Part shown: positions 8,758 through 16,557 of the stretch, in pieces
Numbering within the stretch: position 1 is the first letter of the stretch
Layout of the letters: each line of letters opens with the position of its first letter
Source: Phaeodactylibacter sp.
Lineage (GTDB): Bacteria > Bacteroidota > Bacteroidia > Chitinophagales > Saprospiraceae
Length of the DNA: 64,000 nucleotides
Direction: 5' to 3'
NCBI GenBank assembly: GCA_024102975.1
Contig: JAGFJD010000448.1
Coordinates: forward strand, 27,502 to 91,501
Made by a program: the position numbers and the translations under genes
Notes under the pieces: model-generated
What the model saw: only the letters and a program-made list of their open reading frames with translations
Told to the model about the DNA's origin: nothing
The model's database searches: none

Positions 8758-9446
8758 AAGTAGTGGTTTCTACCCTCTCATCAGATTTGATCCTGAAAAC
8801 TTACTCATATGGAGCCTACAGGGGTTTTAAATGGCTCGTCAGGAAAGGGAAATTTAAAAGCAGCGCAACTGTTTCAACCACCGTATTTGACGTGGCACTG
8901 GGGATCAAGGATGTCTTCGAGGCTTACAGGGAATTGGGTTGCGTCGAATGGAAGGACATTAATGTACCGGAAGCCCCGGAAGGCAACTATGCTTCTGCCC
9001 GGATCATGCTTGAAAATGTCTCTAATGAGGATGTTTACTTTCAACTTAGCTATGGCGGTGTTGGTTGGGAATCCACCAGCCTGAAGGCAGGGCATGAGAT
9101 GGATTTCGCATTCAGAGGACAGGGATATCAGAATTTTGGGTACTGCCGCCTGAACGGAAAAACATTCATTTTGGATGCAGAAAGAACTTACCGCTTTTCT
9201 AAAAACAGGACTAATGGATCGGGAGTCGAAACTGCCACCAATACTTTTACAGATAGAAAAATAGGTGGAGCAGGACTCTGCGCTCCGGAAGCGCAGGCTC
9301 GAATGAAGGAACTTTTGGCTTTCCATAAACGGAAAAATGGGAAAGTCAACAGAAGCAAAGTCGCCCGAGTATTGAACAGGGAAGGATACCGGCGCTGGGA
9401 CGGCAAAAAGTTCAAAGCAAAAGATATTCCAAAGTATGAGTATTAG
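8754..9446 (+). CDS. Unrecognised protein with recombinase-like C-terminal helix-turn segment
   Basis: A 230-residue protein whose only plausible start is the TTG at 8754, overlapping the upstream stop (TTGA). Residues 1-45 are helical. The middle (VEWKDINVPEAPEGNYASARIMLENVSNEDVYFQLSYGG is one part) looks like a beta-rich domain with hints of calcium or ligand loops. The last 45 residues (KVNRSKVARVLNREGYRRW, then GKKFKAKDIPKY) resemble the helical segment of serine recombinases that recognises DNA, where a typical phrase is 'A-x-x-L-N-x-x-G-x-x-x-x-x-G-K-x-F-x-x-x-x-V'. There is no catalytic domain, so this is a fold hint only. Alternatives are a cytoplasmic effector or an effector-associated protein. 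Confidence 0.55.
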   Translation: MKVVVSTLSSDLILKTYSYGAYRGFKWLVRKGKFKSSATVSTTVFDVALGIKDVFEAYRELGCVEWKDINVPEAPEGNYASARIMLENVSNEDVYFQLSYGGVGWESTSLKAGHEMDFAFRGQGYQNFGYCRLNGKTFILDAERTYRFSKNRTNGSGVETATNTFTDRKIGGAGLCAPEAQARMKELLAFHKRKNGKVNRSKVARVLNREGYRRWDGKKFKAKDIPKYEY

Positions 9447-9933
9447 AGGAGGCAGCGCGTTGCTGAAAGTTTTTACCTTGCTTTTATTTATTTTTCTGGA
9501 GACCGAATCCCTGTTCATTTCCAGCAGAGTTTCTGCTTACAGGATTTCATGCCTCCCAATCCCCCCTTCATTCCCCCAAACTCCAGGTTCATAGCCGCCA
9601 CCCTGTTTAAATAACCCGCCCCGTCGTATCTTAAACCTCGTATAACCCCGAACTGAAAAATATCCTGGCCCCCTAACCCAAACATTTAACGCTCTTTAGC
9701 ACCGCCGCCCTTCCTCCCCCCGGAGGCAGGGCGGTTTGCCTTCCCGGACGGGCTGCCTTCAGGCGGCCCGCAAACAGAATCCGGTAATTTTCTTGTCTGT
9801 TTCAGACTTGACAAGTTTTAAAAACTTGTCAAGTCTATGTGCCTGTTTCTAACCTTGCCGAAGCTCACCCCACACCCGCACCTGGGAAACATCCGGGAAA
9901 TGTTAGTCATAAGTAATGATGACGCTGCCCGGT
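9447..9933. other. Intergenic region without a supported gene
   Basis: 487 bp between a plus-strand gene and the 3' end of rmlD on the minus strand (convergent). It holds a GC-rich imperfect hairpin around 9709-9733 (CCGCCC / GGGCGG arms) and the perfect palindrome at 9804-9836. No open frame here has coding character. Confidence 0.6.
9804..9836. repeat. Perfect 15-bp-arm palindrome
   Basis: AGACTTGACAAGTTT and its exact reverse complement are separated by 3 nt (TAA). It lies between two convergent genes and has A/T tracts next to the loop rather than a 3' T-run. It could act as a bidirectional transcription barrier or be an interspersed palindromic repeat. Confidence 0.8.
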
Positions 9934-10827
9934 TCAACCATTGAGCCTTGCCAGCATCTCCCGCAGCCCCGCCCGCCAGTGCCCTGTCTCCACCCCAAAC
10001 ACCGCCTTGATCTTCCCCTTATTCAGCACGCTGTACGGCGGCCGCGCCGCTGCCGTCGGGAAATCCTTCGTCTCGATGGGCGTTACCTTACATTCGATGC
10101 CCGCCAGCTCAAAGATGGCCAGGGCGAAGTCATACCAGCTGCATACGCCCTCGTCGCTGTAGTGGTATACGCCCTGTAGCTTGTCGCCGCCCACCTCGCC
10201 CGTTTCCACCTTGCGGATGATCTCCAGGGTGGCGCGGGCCAGCCCACGGGCGTAGGTAGGGGTGCCGACCTGGTCGAAGACGACCTTCAGCTCTTCCCGT
10301 TCGCGGCCCAGGCGCAGCATGGTCTTCACAAAGTTGTGCCCGAAGGAAGAATACACCCAGGAGGTGCGCAGGATGAGTGTCTGTGGGTGGGCTTCCCGGG
10401 CCGCCTGCTCGCCGGCCAGCTTGGTGCGGGCGTATACGCTCTGCGGGGTGGTGGGGTCTTCTTCTCTGAAAGGGGTATTCTGCTGGTTGTGATAGACGTA
10501 GTCCGTGGAATAGTGGATCAGGGGGATGCCCTGCCGGGCGCAGGCCTCCGCCAGCCAGCGCACGGCGTCGACGTTGACGAGGCGGGCGGCATCCGGCTCG
10601 CTCTCCGCCCGGTCGACGGCCGTGTAGGCGGCACAGTTGATGCAATAGTCGAAAGCATGGGCGGCGAAGTAATCCCGAATCGCCTGTTCCTTTGTCAGAT
10701 CCAACTCTCCGACATCGGTAAAGGTAAACTGAAATCCGGGATAGGCGCGGCTCAGTTCCCTGATCTCGGAACCCACCTGGCCGCTGGCCCCGGTGATTAA
10801 AATGTGTGTATTCGTGTATTGGTGCAT
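9934..10827 (-). CDS. rmlD: dTDP-4-dehydrorhamnose reductase
   Basis: A 297-residue short-chain dehydrogenase that makes dTDP-L-rhamnose from dTDP-4-keto-L-rhamnose with NAD(P)H for cell-surface polysaccharide. It shows the Rossmann motif ILITGASGQVGSEI, the catalytic-type STDYVYH (Tyr-x-x-x region), SVYARTKLAGEQAA with the Tyr-x-x-x-Lys pair, and the family ending WRAGLREMLARL. The ATG at 10827 gives the expected length. The first residues (MHQYTNT) are encoded by a tandem repeat, so the native start may have been lost and replaced. No other rml genes are nearby. A 104-nt hairpin repeat lies about 100 bp upstream. Confidence 0.93.
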   Translation of the reverse strand: MHQYTNTHILITGASGQVGSEIRELSRAYPGFQFTFTDVGELDLTKEQAIRDYFAAHAFDYCINCAAYTAVDRAESEPDAARLVNVDAVRWLAEACARQGIPLIHYSTDYVYHNQQNTPFREEDPTTPQSVYARTKLAGEQAAREAHPQTLILRTSWVYSSFGHNFVKTMLRLGREREELKVVFDQVGTPTYARGLARATLEIIRKVETGEVGGDKLQGVYHYSDEGVCSWYDFALAIFELAGIECKVTPIETKDFPTAAARPPYSVLNKGKIKAVFGVETGHWRAGLREMLARLNG

Positions 10828-10850
10828 TCGTGTATTGGTGTATTGGTGAG
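10801..10850. repeat. Short tandem repeat at the rmlD start
   Basis: Units like GTGTATTCGT and GTATTGGTG (9-10 bp) are repeated five to six times across the rmlD start codon. The rmlD N-terminus MHQYTNTHILITG reads through this repeat. Confidence 0.8.
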
Positions 10851-10927
10851 GGAATCCTGTTGCTGTGCCAGATCCACCAAACAATACAGGGATGAAACCG
10901 GCGAACAGCAGGGCAGCGGCAGCAATA

Positions 10928-11031
10928 TATACTGGCGAACGCGTGGTTTTGTCAGGAACAAAACCAGCGATGCCAGTATATACTGACCCGGCGGGTTTTG
11001 TAGTCGACAAAACCTGCCGTGCGTCAGTATA
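10928..11031. repeat. Twin-hairpin repeat, copy A (104 nt)
   Basis: Starts TATACTGGCG and ends GCGTCAGTATA. Two consecutive stem-loops are seen: the outer pair ACTGGC/GCCAGT encloses TGGTTTTG/CAAAACCA, then ACTGAC/GTCAGT encloses GGCGGGTTTTGT/ACAAAACCTGCC (one G-T pair). The flanks carry a near-perfect direct repeat AGCAATATA at 10921-10929 and 11031-11039, which overlaps the element ends by one or two bases and suggests a target duplication. It sits between two minus-strand genes (upstream of rmlD). Three other copies occur at 16433, 29517 and 34019. Confidence 0.92.
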
Positions 11032-11067
11032 GCAATATAACAATCGAGCCATTCAACCATATCTCCC

Positions 11068-11556
11068 TCACAAAAACGCCAGCCCCAGCAAGAACAAAAA
11101 CGGCGCCACCATGCCCACCCAGAAGATCAGCAGGTAAGCCCGCCGGCGGAACGCCATGACGGCCGGCGGCTTGCGCATGCTCTCCACGATCAGCCCGGTA
11201 TTGTACAACAGGTTGGCGATGCCCATGTAAATGAGGTAGAGCACCACCTGAAAAAACAGGGCCCACCAGTTGAACTCCAGCGTGGCGAAGCGGTATTTGC
11301 CCAGCCCCGTCTGTATGATGGCGTAGTACAGCAGCACCACCGCAATGCCCACGGCGAGCAGCGACCGGTTGAAGGGCCGGCGTTGGGCCTCCCACCAGTC
11401 GAAAGCGTCGTCCCTGCTGGGCGGGCGGGTCAGTTCCTCATCCAGGGTGCGGCCCTCGCGGGGCTGCTCGCCCTGCATGGTGCGCACCAGGTATAAGGAC
11501 AGCGGGAAGATGCCCGCCGCCAGGATGACGATCATAAACAGTGCCAATACTCCCAT
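11068..11556 (-). CDS. Hypothetical four-helix membrane protein
   Basis: A 162-residue integral membrane protein with hydrophobic segments at about 3-25, 66-84, 95-118 and 140-161. A charged loop lies between the first two (GEQPREGRTLDEELTRPPSRDDAFDWWEAQRRPF). Its ATG overlaps the stop codon of the upstream acetyltransferase gene (TAATG), so the two are translationally coupled. No family motif is recognised. Confidence 0.75.
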   Translation of the reverse strand: MGVLALFMIVILAAGIFPLSLYLVRTMQGEQPREGRTLDEELTRPPSRDDAFDWWEAQRRPFNRSLLAVGIAVVLLYYAIIQTGLGKYRFATLEFNWWALFFQVVLYLIYMGIANLLYNTGLIVESMRKPPAVMAFRRRAYLLIFWVGMVAPFLFLLGLAFL

Positions 11557-11999
11557 TACTGCTTTTCCATGATGTATTTGTCCAATCCCTCCCCGAATCC
11601 GTTCCTGATAACGTCCTTAACCACATAGCCCTGCTTCTCATAAAAACCGTAGGTGTGTTGAGAGGTGCTCAGGCCGAGTGTATACCCCGGGTAGCGCCCT
11701 TGCATCAGCTCCAGCCGGTAGGCCGCCAGCCGCCGCCCGTAGCCCCGCCCGTGGTGGCCCGCGTGGATCATGCCCCAGGCCAGGTTGGCCTGCTGCCGCT
11801 CCGGCAGGGCATAAAATCCGCCGCATCCGACAACTTCGCCGTCTAACTCCAGCACGTAATAGTCCGCCAGCCCCGGCTTGTCGAGCCAGTCGGCGAACAA
11901 TCCCAACTCCTCCTCCGCGAAATACTTCGGCAGGTTGCTCTGGAAGATGGCGATGCAGGCTGGGCGGTCGGAAGGGGTGTAGGCCCGGATGCTACTCAT
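11556..11999 (-). CDS. GNAT-family N-acetyltransferase
   Basis: A 147-residue acetyltransferase. MSSIRAYTPSDRPACIAIF is the N-terminal strand/helix. EVVGCGGFYAL and the acetyl-CoA loop HHGRGYGRRLAAYRLELM (Q/R-x-x-G-x-G/A motif) are followed by LSTSQHTYGFYEKQGYV, the conserved C-terminal half. The ATG at 11999 is chosen because it directly precedes the domain; an upstream extension has no family resemblance. The acceptor substrate is unknown. It overlaps the downstream membrane-protein start by one base. Confidence 0.88.
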   Translation of the reverse strand: MSSIRAYTPSDRPACIAIFQSNLPKYFAEEELGLFADWLDKPGLADYYVLELDGEVVGCGGFYALPERQQANLAWGMIHAGHHGRGYGRRLAAYRLELMQGRYPGYTLGLSTSQHTYGFYEKQGYVVKDVIRNGFGEGLDKYIMEKQ

Positions 12000-12130
12000 C
12001 GGCTCGCTTTTTGGCTTCCAATTTAGGGACATCAGAGCGAACATGCCGAACGAAAACCGGAAAACAGGAAAATATTATATTAAATTAACCTGAAAAGAGA
12101 AGATAAAGGGCCGGGGCCGTTTGGGCTGGG

Positions 12131-13408
12131 CTACTCCACCGCTCCCATCCGCTCCCACAACCTGGCGCCCAGCCCCCTCGCCAACCGCAACACCTCCTGC
12201 TCCTCCACCGTCTGCACCACCCCGTCCCGGACGATCAGCTTGCCGGACGAGATCACATGCCGCACATGCCGGCCCTCCAGCCCGAAGATGAAATGAGCCG
12301 GGAAATTGCCCGGATGGAGCGGGGTGGGAGAATCGTAATCCAGCACTACCAGGTTGTTGTCCCCATCCCCGGAGAAATTGTTCTCCCGCAGATAATGGTG
12401 AACCTTCCGGAAACGGGCATAAGCTTCCGGCAGGCCAATATCGTCAAAGCCCTGGCCGACAAAATAGGCGGCCCGGGCGCTGCGCAGCATGTCGCTGTGC
12501 ATGCCGTCCGTGCCCAGCATGATGTTGCCGCCCAGGCCCCGGGAATCGAAGTAGCCGACGTTGTTGTTCAGGTTGCTCTCCGTATTGTAAGCGATGCAGG
12601 ACCGGGCCTGGCTCAGAATCTTCCGCTCTCTTCGCTTCAGGTGCAGGCAATGCACCAGGATGGATTTGGGCATTTCCGTCACGCCGAAGTCCTGGAGCCG
12701 TTCCACCACTCTTTTGCCGTACGCCCGCTTGCAGTGCTTCTGGTCGACAGGATCCTCGGCAACGTGGATGTGGATGCCGGATCCGTACTGCTGCGCCAGG
12801 CGCACCGCCCGGCCCATCGTATCATCGCCGACGGTAAACGAAGCGTGCAGGCCCACCAGCCCCTGCCGGCCGGCGGCGAGGTAGCTTTCCGTTTCTTCCA
12901 GCCCCTGCCGGGCTACCGCTTCCCCGTCCCGGTCGCTGATCTCATAACACAACAAATGGCCGATGCCTACCTCGTCGAAAGCCCCGGCGATGGACTCCAG
13001 GGAACCCTCCACGGCCCTGGGCGAGGCATGGTGGTCGATCGCGAAGGTTACCCCGTTTTTTGCGCAGGCCAGGGCGGTATACAGGGCGCTGGCGCGGATC
13101 ATCTCCGGGCTCAGGCTCCGGTCCAGCTTCCACCAGATGTGCTGCAGTATTTCATGGAAGTCCTGCGGGGCCTGGCGGGGCGGGGGCATGCCCCGGGCCA
13201 GGGCGGAATAAACGTGGTGGTGGCCGCAGGCAAAGGATTTGGTGACGAGGAGGCCGGTACAGTCCAGGGTTTTCCCGGCGTCCAGTCCGGCAGTAATGCG
13301 GTCATAGAAAAAAATATTCCCGTCTTTCCCCTCTTCCACCAGGATGTTGGTGGTTTTGAAGGCAAAGGTTTGCCAGTCGATGAAGGTTGCGTTTTTGAGT
13401 AAAAGCAT
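12131..13408 (-). CDS. ssnA: SsnA-family amidohydrolase
   Basis: A 425-residue metal-dependent amidohydrolase of the chlorohydrolase/SsnA group. The metal and catalytic signatures are GHHHVYSALARGMPPP (H-x-H), SFTVGDD, IHIHVAEDPVDQ, LVHCLHL and the active-site Asp in MLGTDGMHSDMLR. The family deaminates or hydrolyses C-N bonds in rings, and in E. coli ssnA lies in the yge/ygf cluster linked to purine/urate breakdown. Here it is the last gene of a minus-strand run after the XdhD-type hydroxylase, which supports that role. The ATG at 13408 starts MLLLKNATFIDWQTF, the normal N-terminal strand; the longer frame upstream is rejected. Confidence 0.9.
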   Translation of the reverse strand: MLLLKNATFIDWQTFAFKTTNILVEEGKDGNIFFYDRITAGLDAGKTLDCTGLLVTKSFACGHHHVYSALARGMPPPRQAPQDFHEILQHIWWKLDRSLSPEMIRASALYTALACAKNGVTFAIDHHASPRAVEGSLESIAGAFDEVGIGHLLCYEISDRDGEAVARQGLEETESYLAAGRQGLVGLHASFTVGDDTMGRAVRLAQQYGSGIHIHVAEDPVDQKHCKRAYGKRVVERLQDFGVTEMPKSILVHCLHLKRRERKILSQARSCIAYNTESNLNNNVGYFDSRGLGGNIMLGTDGMHSDMLRSARAAYFVGQGFDDIGLPEAYARFRKVHHYLRENNFSGDGDNNLVVLDYDSPTPLHPGNFPAHFIFGLEGRHVRHVISSGKLIVRDGVVQTVEEQEVLRLARGLGARLWERMGAVE

Positions 13409-13724
13409 TCTGTGACAGAGATTTTGAACCGGATTATCAGGGAAAAGCAATAGGCGTATGCAGCCCGCCCGCCTGCCTGGCCGGCAGGGATTGGCTCGAT
13501 TTCCAGGATAGCACAGGATAGCACTTTCAGTGTAGGTAAGACAGGATTGACAAGATTTTCAGGAAATGGACACCCTGGCGGCACAAACCGCTACGTCCTG
13601 TTAATCCTGTTAATCCTGTCTATGAAACGTACCACCTGAAGGTGGCACGTCCTGTTAATCCTGTTAATCCTGTTAATCCTGTCTATGAAACGTACCATCT
13701 GAAGGTGGCACGTCCTGTCAAACC
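13409..13724. other. Repeat-filled spacer between xdhD-like and ssnA-like genes
   Basis: 316 bp with no coding ORF. It is occupied by the TTAATCCTG array and short palindromes annotated separately, preceded by related degenerate copies (GATAGCACAGGATAGCAC near 13507). If the two genes form an operon, the array would be transcribed within its mRNA. Confidence 0.6.
13593..13720. repeat. Compound tandem repeat: TTAATCCTG array plus palindrome
   Basis: Two units begin ACGTCCTG and end with a small palindrome (CCACCTGAAGGTGG in the first, CCATCTGAAGGTGG in the second). Unit 1 is 13593-13646 (54 nt) and unit 2 is 13647-13709 (63 nt). They differ by exactly one extra 9-nt TTAATCCTG subunit, and a third partial unit follows. 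The 9-nt period and unit-length change point to slippage growth. Related TATCCTGT repeats recur at 23134-23166 and 47787-47803. Confidence 0.88.
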
Positions 13725-16304
13725 CTACACATACTGTCTGCTCACATATTTGTCCCTTTTCATCGGCAGTCTCCGCCTCCGTTTCCCATCGTACTGGTAC
13801 AGGGCATTGGCGATGGCGGCGGCGGTAGGCACCAGTCCGATCTCGCCCACGCCCTTGGCGCCGTAGGGCCCATAGGGATCTTTGACCTCCACGGCCTTCA
13901 CGACGATTGCCGGCGTCTGGTCGGCCCGCAGGATGCCCAGGTGGCGGAGGTGGGCGGTACGGAGGCGCCCGCCTTCCATGGGCAGGCTCTCGGACAGGGC
14001 GTACCCAATGCCCATGTGCACGGCGCCCTGGACCTGCCCTTCGAACAGGACGGGGTTCATCACTTTGCCGGCATCGTGAGCGGCAACGATCTTTTCGATT
14101 TCGCCAGCTTCATTCAGTACGCACAGCTGGGCTGCGTAGCCGTAGGAATAATGGACAGGAGCGCCTTCTTCGCCGCCTCCTGGCCTGACGGTCCAGTCAC
14201 ATTTCCAGCGGCCGGAGTAGCTTCGGCCTGCCAGTTCCGCCAGCGGCCTGACATTCAGGTCTTCTTTCAGCCCCCTGGCCGCATCAATGACGGCATTGCC
14301 CACCAGGGCCGTACCGCGGGAGGCGGTGGTCATACCCGTGCGCAGGCCGGCGCGGGTATCCACTTTCACCTCTACGATTTCCGGAGGTATGCCGGTTTCC
14401 TCACAGAGCGTTTGCAGGGCCATGGTGTGTACGCCCTGTCCCATTTCCGTCCACCCGTGATGGAGCACCACCCGGCTCGGAGCGGCAATTTCTATCCGTA
14501 CGGCCGATTCGTCGACCATGCCGTTGCCGATGCCGCTGTTCTTAATGGCGCAGGCCAGGCCGGCGTATTTTGCCTGGTAGAATTCGTCCTTCAGGGCCAG
14601 CAGGCAGGCCCGGATGCCCACGCCTTGCAGCACCTGCCCGGTAGCGGCCTTCAGCCCGTCCACCAGGGCGTTGTCGTAGCGGAACTGCCAGCGGTCGAAG
14701 CCTCCCTTCTCGCAGAGTTCGTCCATGCAGCTCTCCAGGGCAAAGGCCACCTGATTGGCACCGAAACCGCGCATGGCGCCGGAGGGGATGTTGTTGGTGT
14801 AAACCGTGCGGGCTTCGAGGTCGACGATTGGCACGTAATAGCCCGCCGAGGCATGGCCGGCGACCCGCTCCATCACCTTGGTCCCCACCGAGGCATAGGC
14901 GCCGGTATCGCCCCAGGCCCGGAGCAGCAGGGCCGTCAGCTTGCCTTTTTCGTCACAGCCCAGCGCTATTTCCATGTAGATGGGATGACGTTTGGGATGC
15001 ATGCGGATGGATTCCTCCCGGGTAAGGGCTACCCGCACCGGGCACTGCAGGAGGCAGGCGAACAGGGAGGCGTGGCCCTGTACGCTGAGGTCTTCCTTGC
15101 CGCCGAACCCGCCGCCGTTGGATACCTGCCTGACGCGGACTTTTTCTTCGGGCAGCCCCAGCAGAGAGGCCACCTGCCGGCGGTCTTCATATACCCCCTG
15201 CCCCTGGGAAAACAGCTCAACCCCTCCGTCCGGGCCAGGCCGGGCGACGGCGCATTCGGGTTCCAGGAAGCCGTGTTCTACCGGCTGGGTCTGATAAACG
15301 CCGCTGGCGACAAAAGCCGACTTGTCGAGTGCGGAGCGGGCATCACCCCGTTTCACAGCGCAGTTTTCCAGTATGTTAGGCACATCGGGATGGACCCGCT
15401 CCGCCCCTTCCCGGGCCGCTTCCAGCACATCGGTGATGGGGGCCAGGATGTCGTATTCTACTTCGATCAGCTCCACCGCCCGGCGCGCCGTGTCTTCGTC
15501 GATGGCCACTACGCCGGCCAGCACGTCTCCGATATAATTCGTGGTTTGCCCTTCGGCGATCATCAGCGGCCAGTCGGGAAAAATGAGGCCGGTATTGGGT
15601 TGGCCAGGGATATCCTTTGCCGTAAGAACGGCAGCGACGCCGGCCAGCTTTTCCGCCCGGGAGGTGTCGATCTTCCGCACCACCGCCCGGGGATGTTCGG
15701 CAAACTTCAGCGCCCCGTGCAGCATGCCGTCAAGGCGGATATCGCCCACGAATTCCCGCTTCCCGAGGGCGGTCCCCAAAGCCTCATATTTGGGGTAGGG
15801 CGCGCCCACCTTGCCATTCAGGCCTTCAAAGGAGATGGCTTTGCCCTCCCTTCGGGCCTCAGCGGCGAGCAGGATGGCCTCCTCGATCTTCTTGAAGCCG
15901 GTACAGCGGCACAGGTTGGCCTTCAGGGCCCGCCGGATGTCTTCAACGGAAGGGTCGGGGTTGTCCTGTAGCAGAATCTTGGCACGCATCAGCATGCCCG
16001 GGCTGCAGAAGCCGCATTGCACGGCCCCTTTTTTGACAAAAGCCTTCGCCAGCTCCGTTTTGATGGCCTCCGGCACGCCTTCCAGGGTGTATATCTCGGC
16101 GTGGCCCAGCTTCTTCATTTTGAGGGCGCAGGCCAGGCGGGGCGCGCCGTCCATTTCTATGAGGCAGGTACCGCATACCGCCTGCCCCGAGCAGCCGTCC
16201 TTGACGGAGGCCAGGCCCGCCTCGTTGCGCAGGTAATGGAGGACGTTGCGGTTTTCGTCTCCGCGGTAGGTTATGTTTTTGCCGTTTAGCCGGAAGGTGA
16301 TCAT
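13725..16304 (-). CDS. xdhD: XdhD-type molybdenum hydroxylase (selenium-dependent xanthine dehydrogenase family)
   Basis: An 859-residue fusion of an N-terminal 2Fe-2S protein (1-160) and a molybdopterin-binding hydroxylase subunit, with no FAD domain, which is the XdhD layout. The plant-type cluster is DGCSGQAVCGTC and a later Cys; the second cluster is QCGFCSPGM with NLCRCTGF. The Mo domain shows VSNGGGFGGKED, GAMRGFGANQVAFALE, WTEMGQGVHTMALQ and the C-terminal GAKGVGEIGLVPTAAA (catalytic Glu). It would hydroxylate purine or related N-heterocycles. Electrons must leave by a partner such as YgfK (encoded at 37 kb). The ATG at 16304 is chosen because the ferredoxin fold begins MITFRLNGKNITY; upstream residues derive from a repeat. 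No in-frame TGA is present, so selenium, if used, would be a labile cofactor. Xanthine versus other substrates cannot be told from sequence. Confidence 0.92.
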   Translation of the reverse strand: MITFRLNGKNITYRGDENRNVLHYLRNEAGLASVKDGCSGQAVCGTCLIEMDGAPRLACALKMKKLGHAEIYTLEGVPEAIKTELAKAFVKKGAVQCGFCSPGMLMRAKILLQDNPDPSVEDIRRALKANLCRCTGFKKIEEAILLAAEARREGKAISFEGLNGKVGAPYPKYEALGTALGKREFVGDIRLDGMLHGALKFAEHPRAVVRKIDTSRAEKLAGVAAVLTAKDIPGQPNTGLIFPDWPLMIAEGQTTNYIGDVLAGVVAIDEDTARRAVELIEVEYDILAPITDVLEAAREGAERVHPDVPNILENCAVKRGDARSALDKSAFVASGVYQTQPVEHGFLEPECAVARPGPDGGVELFSQGQGVYEDRRQVASLLGLPEEKVRVRQVSNGGGFGGKEDLSVQGHASLFACLLQCPVRVALTREESIRMHPKRHPIYMEIALGCDEKGKLTALLLRAWGDTGAYASVGTKVMERVAGHASAGYYVPIVDLEARTVYTNNIPSGAMRGFGANQVAFALESCMDELCEKGGFDRWQFRYDNALVDGLKAATGQVLQGVGIRACLLALKDEFYQAKYAGLACAIKNSGIGNGMVDESAVRIEIAAPSRVVLHHGWTEMGQGVHTMALQTLCEETGIPPEIVEVKVDTRAGLRTGMTTASRGTALVGNAVIDAARGLKEDLNVRPLAELAGRSYSGRWKCDWTVRPGGGEEGAPVHYSYGYAAQLCVLNEAGEIEKIVAAHDAGKVMNPVLFEGQVQGAVHMGIGYALSESLPMEGGRLRTAHLRHLGILRADQTPAIVVKAVEVKDPYGPYGAKGVGEIGLVPTAAAIANALYQYDGKRRRRLPMKRDKYVSRQYV

Positions 16305-16432
16305 GCGCAGGCTTTGGGGATAACCGCCTGACCGGAGGCGAAAGCCGGAAGCGGGAAACCGGAAGCCGGAATGCCTCCAGGCAACCACCACCAGGGGCGG
16401 CCATCCAGCTTTTAGTAAAATGAACTGGCTTT

Positions 16433-16536
16433 TATACTGGCAAACGCGTGGTTTTGTCAGGAGCAAAACCAGCGATGCCAGTATATACTGACCCGGCGGG
16501 TTTTGTAGTCGACAAAACCTGCCGTGCGTCAGTATA
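16433..16536. repeat. Twin-hairpin repeat, copy B (104 nt)
   Basis: Nearly identical to copy A; the visible differences are single bases in a bulge (CAAACGCG for CGAACGCG) and in loop 1 (AGGAGCAAAA for AGGAACAAAA). It lies between the threonine-synthase-like gene and the xdhD-like gene, both on the minus strand. Read on the minus strand it supplies the spurious N-terminal extension of the xdhD frame. No clear direct repeat flanks it. Confidence 0.92.
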
Positions 16537-16557
16537 ATTTATTGAAAAAACGGCGGG

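Noticed and set aside
13941..15971. 676-codon open frame antisense to the xdhD-like gene
   Set aside because: High-GC codon bias of the real gene leaves antisense frames open. The peptide is rich in Gly, Pro, Val, His and Gln, has no domain, and the sense frame carries clear Fe-S and Mo motifs.
13725..16304. Selenocysteine in the XdhD-type protein
   Set aside because: The frame has no internal TGA; selenium, if used, would be a labile cofactor.
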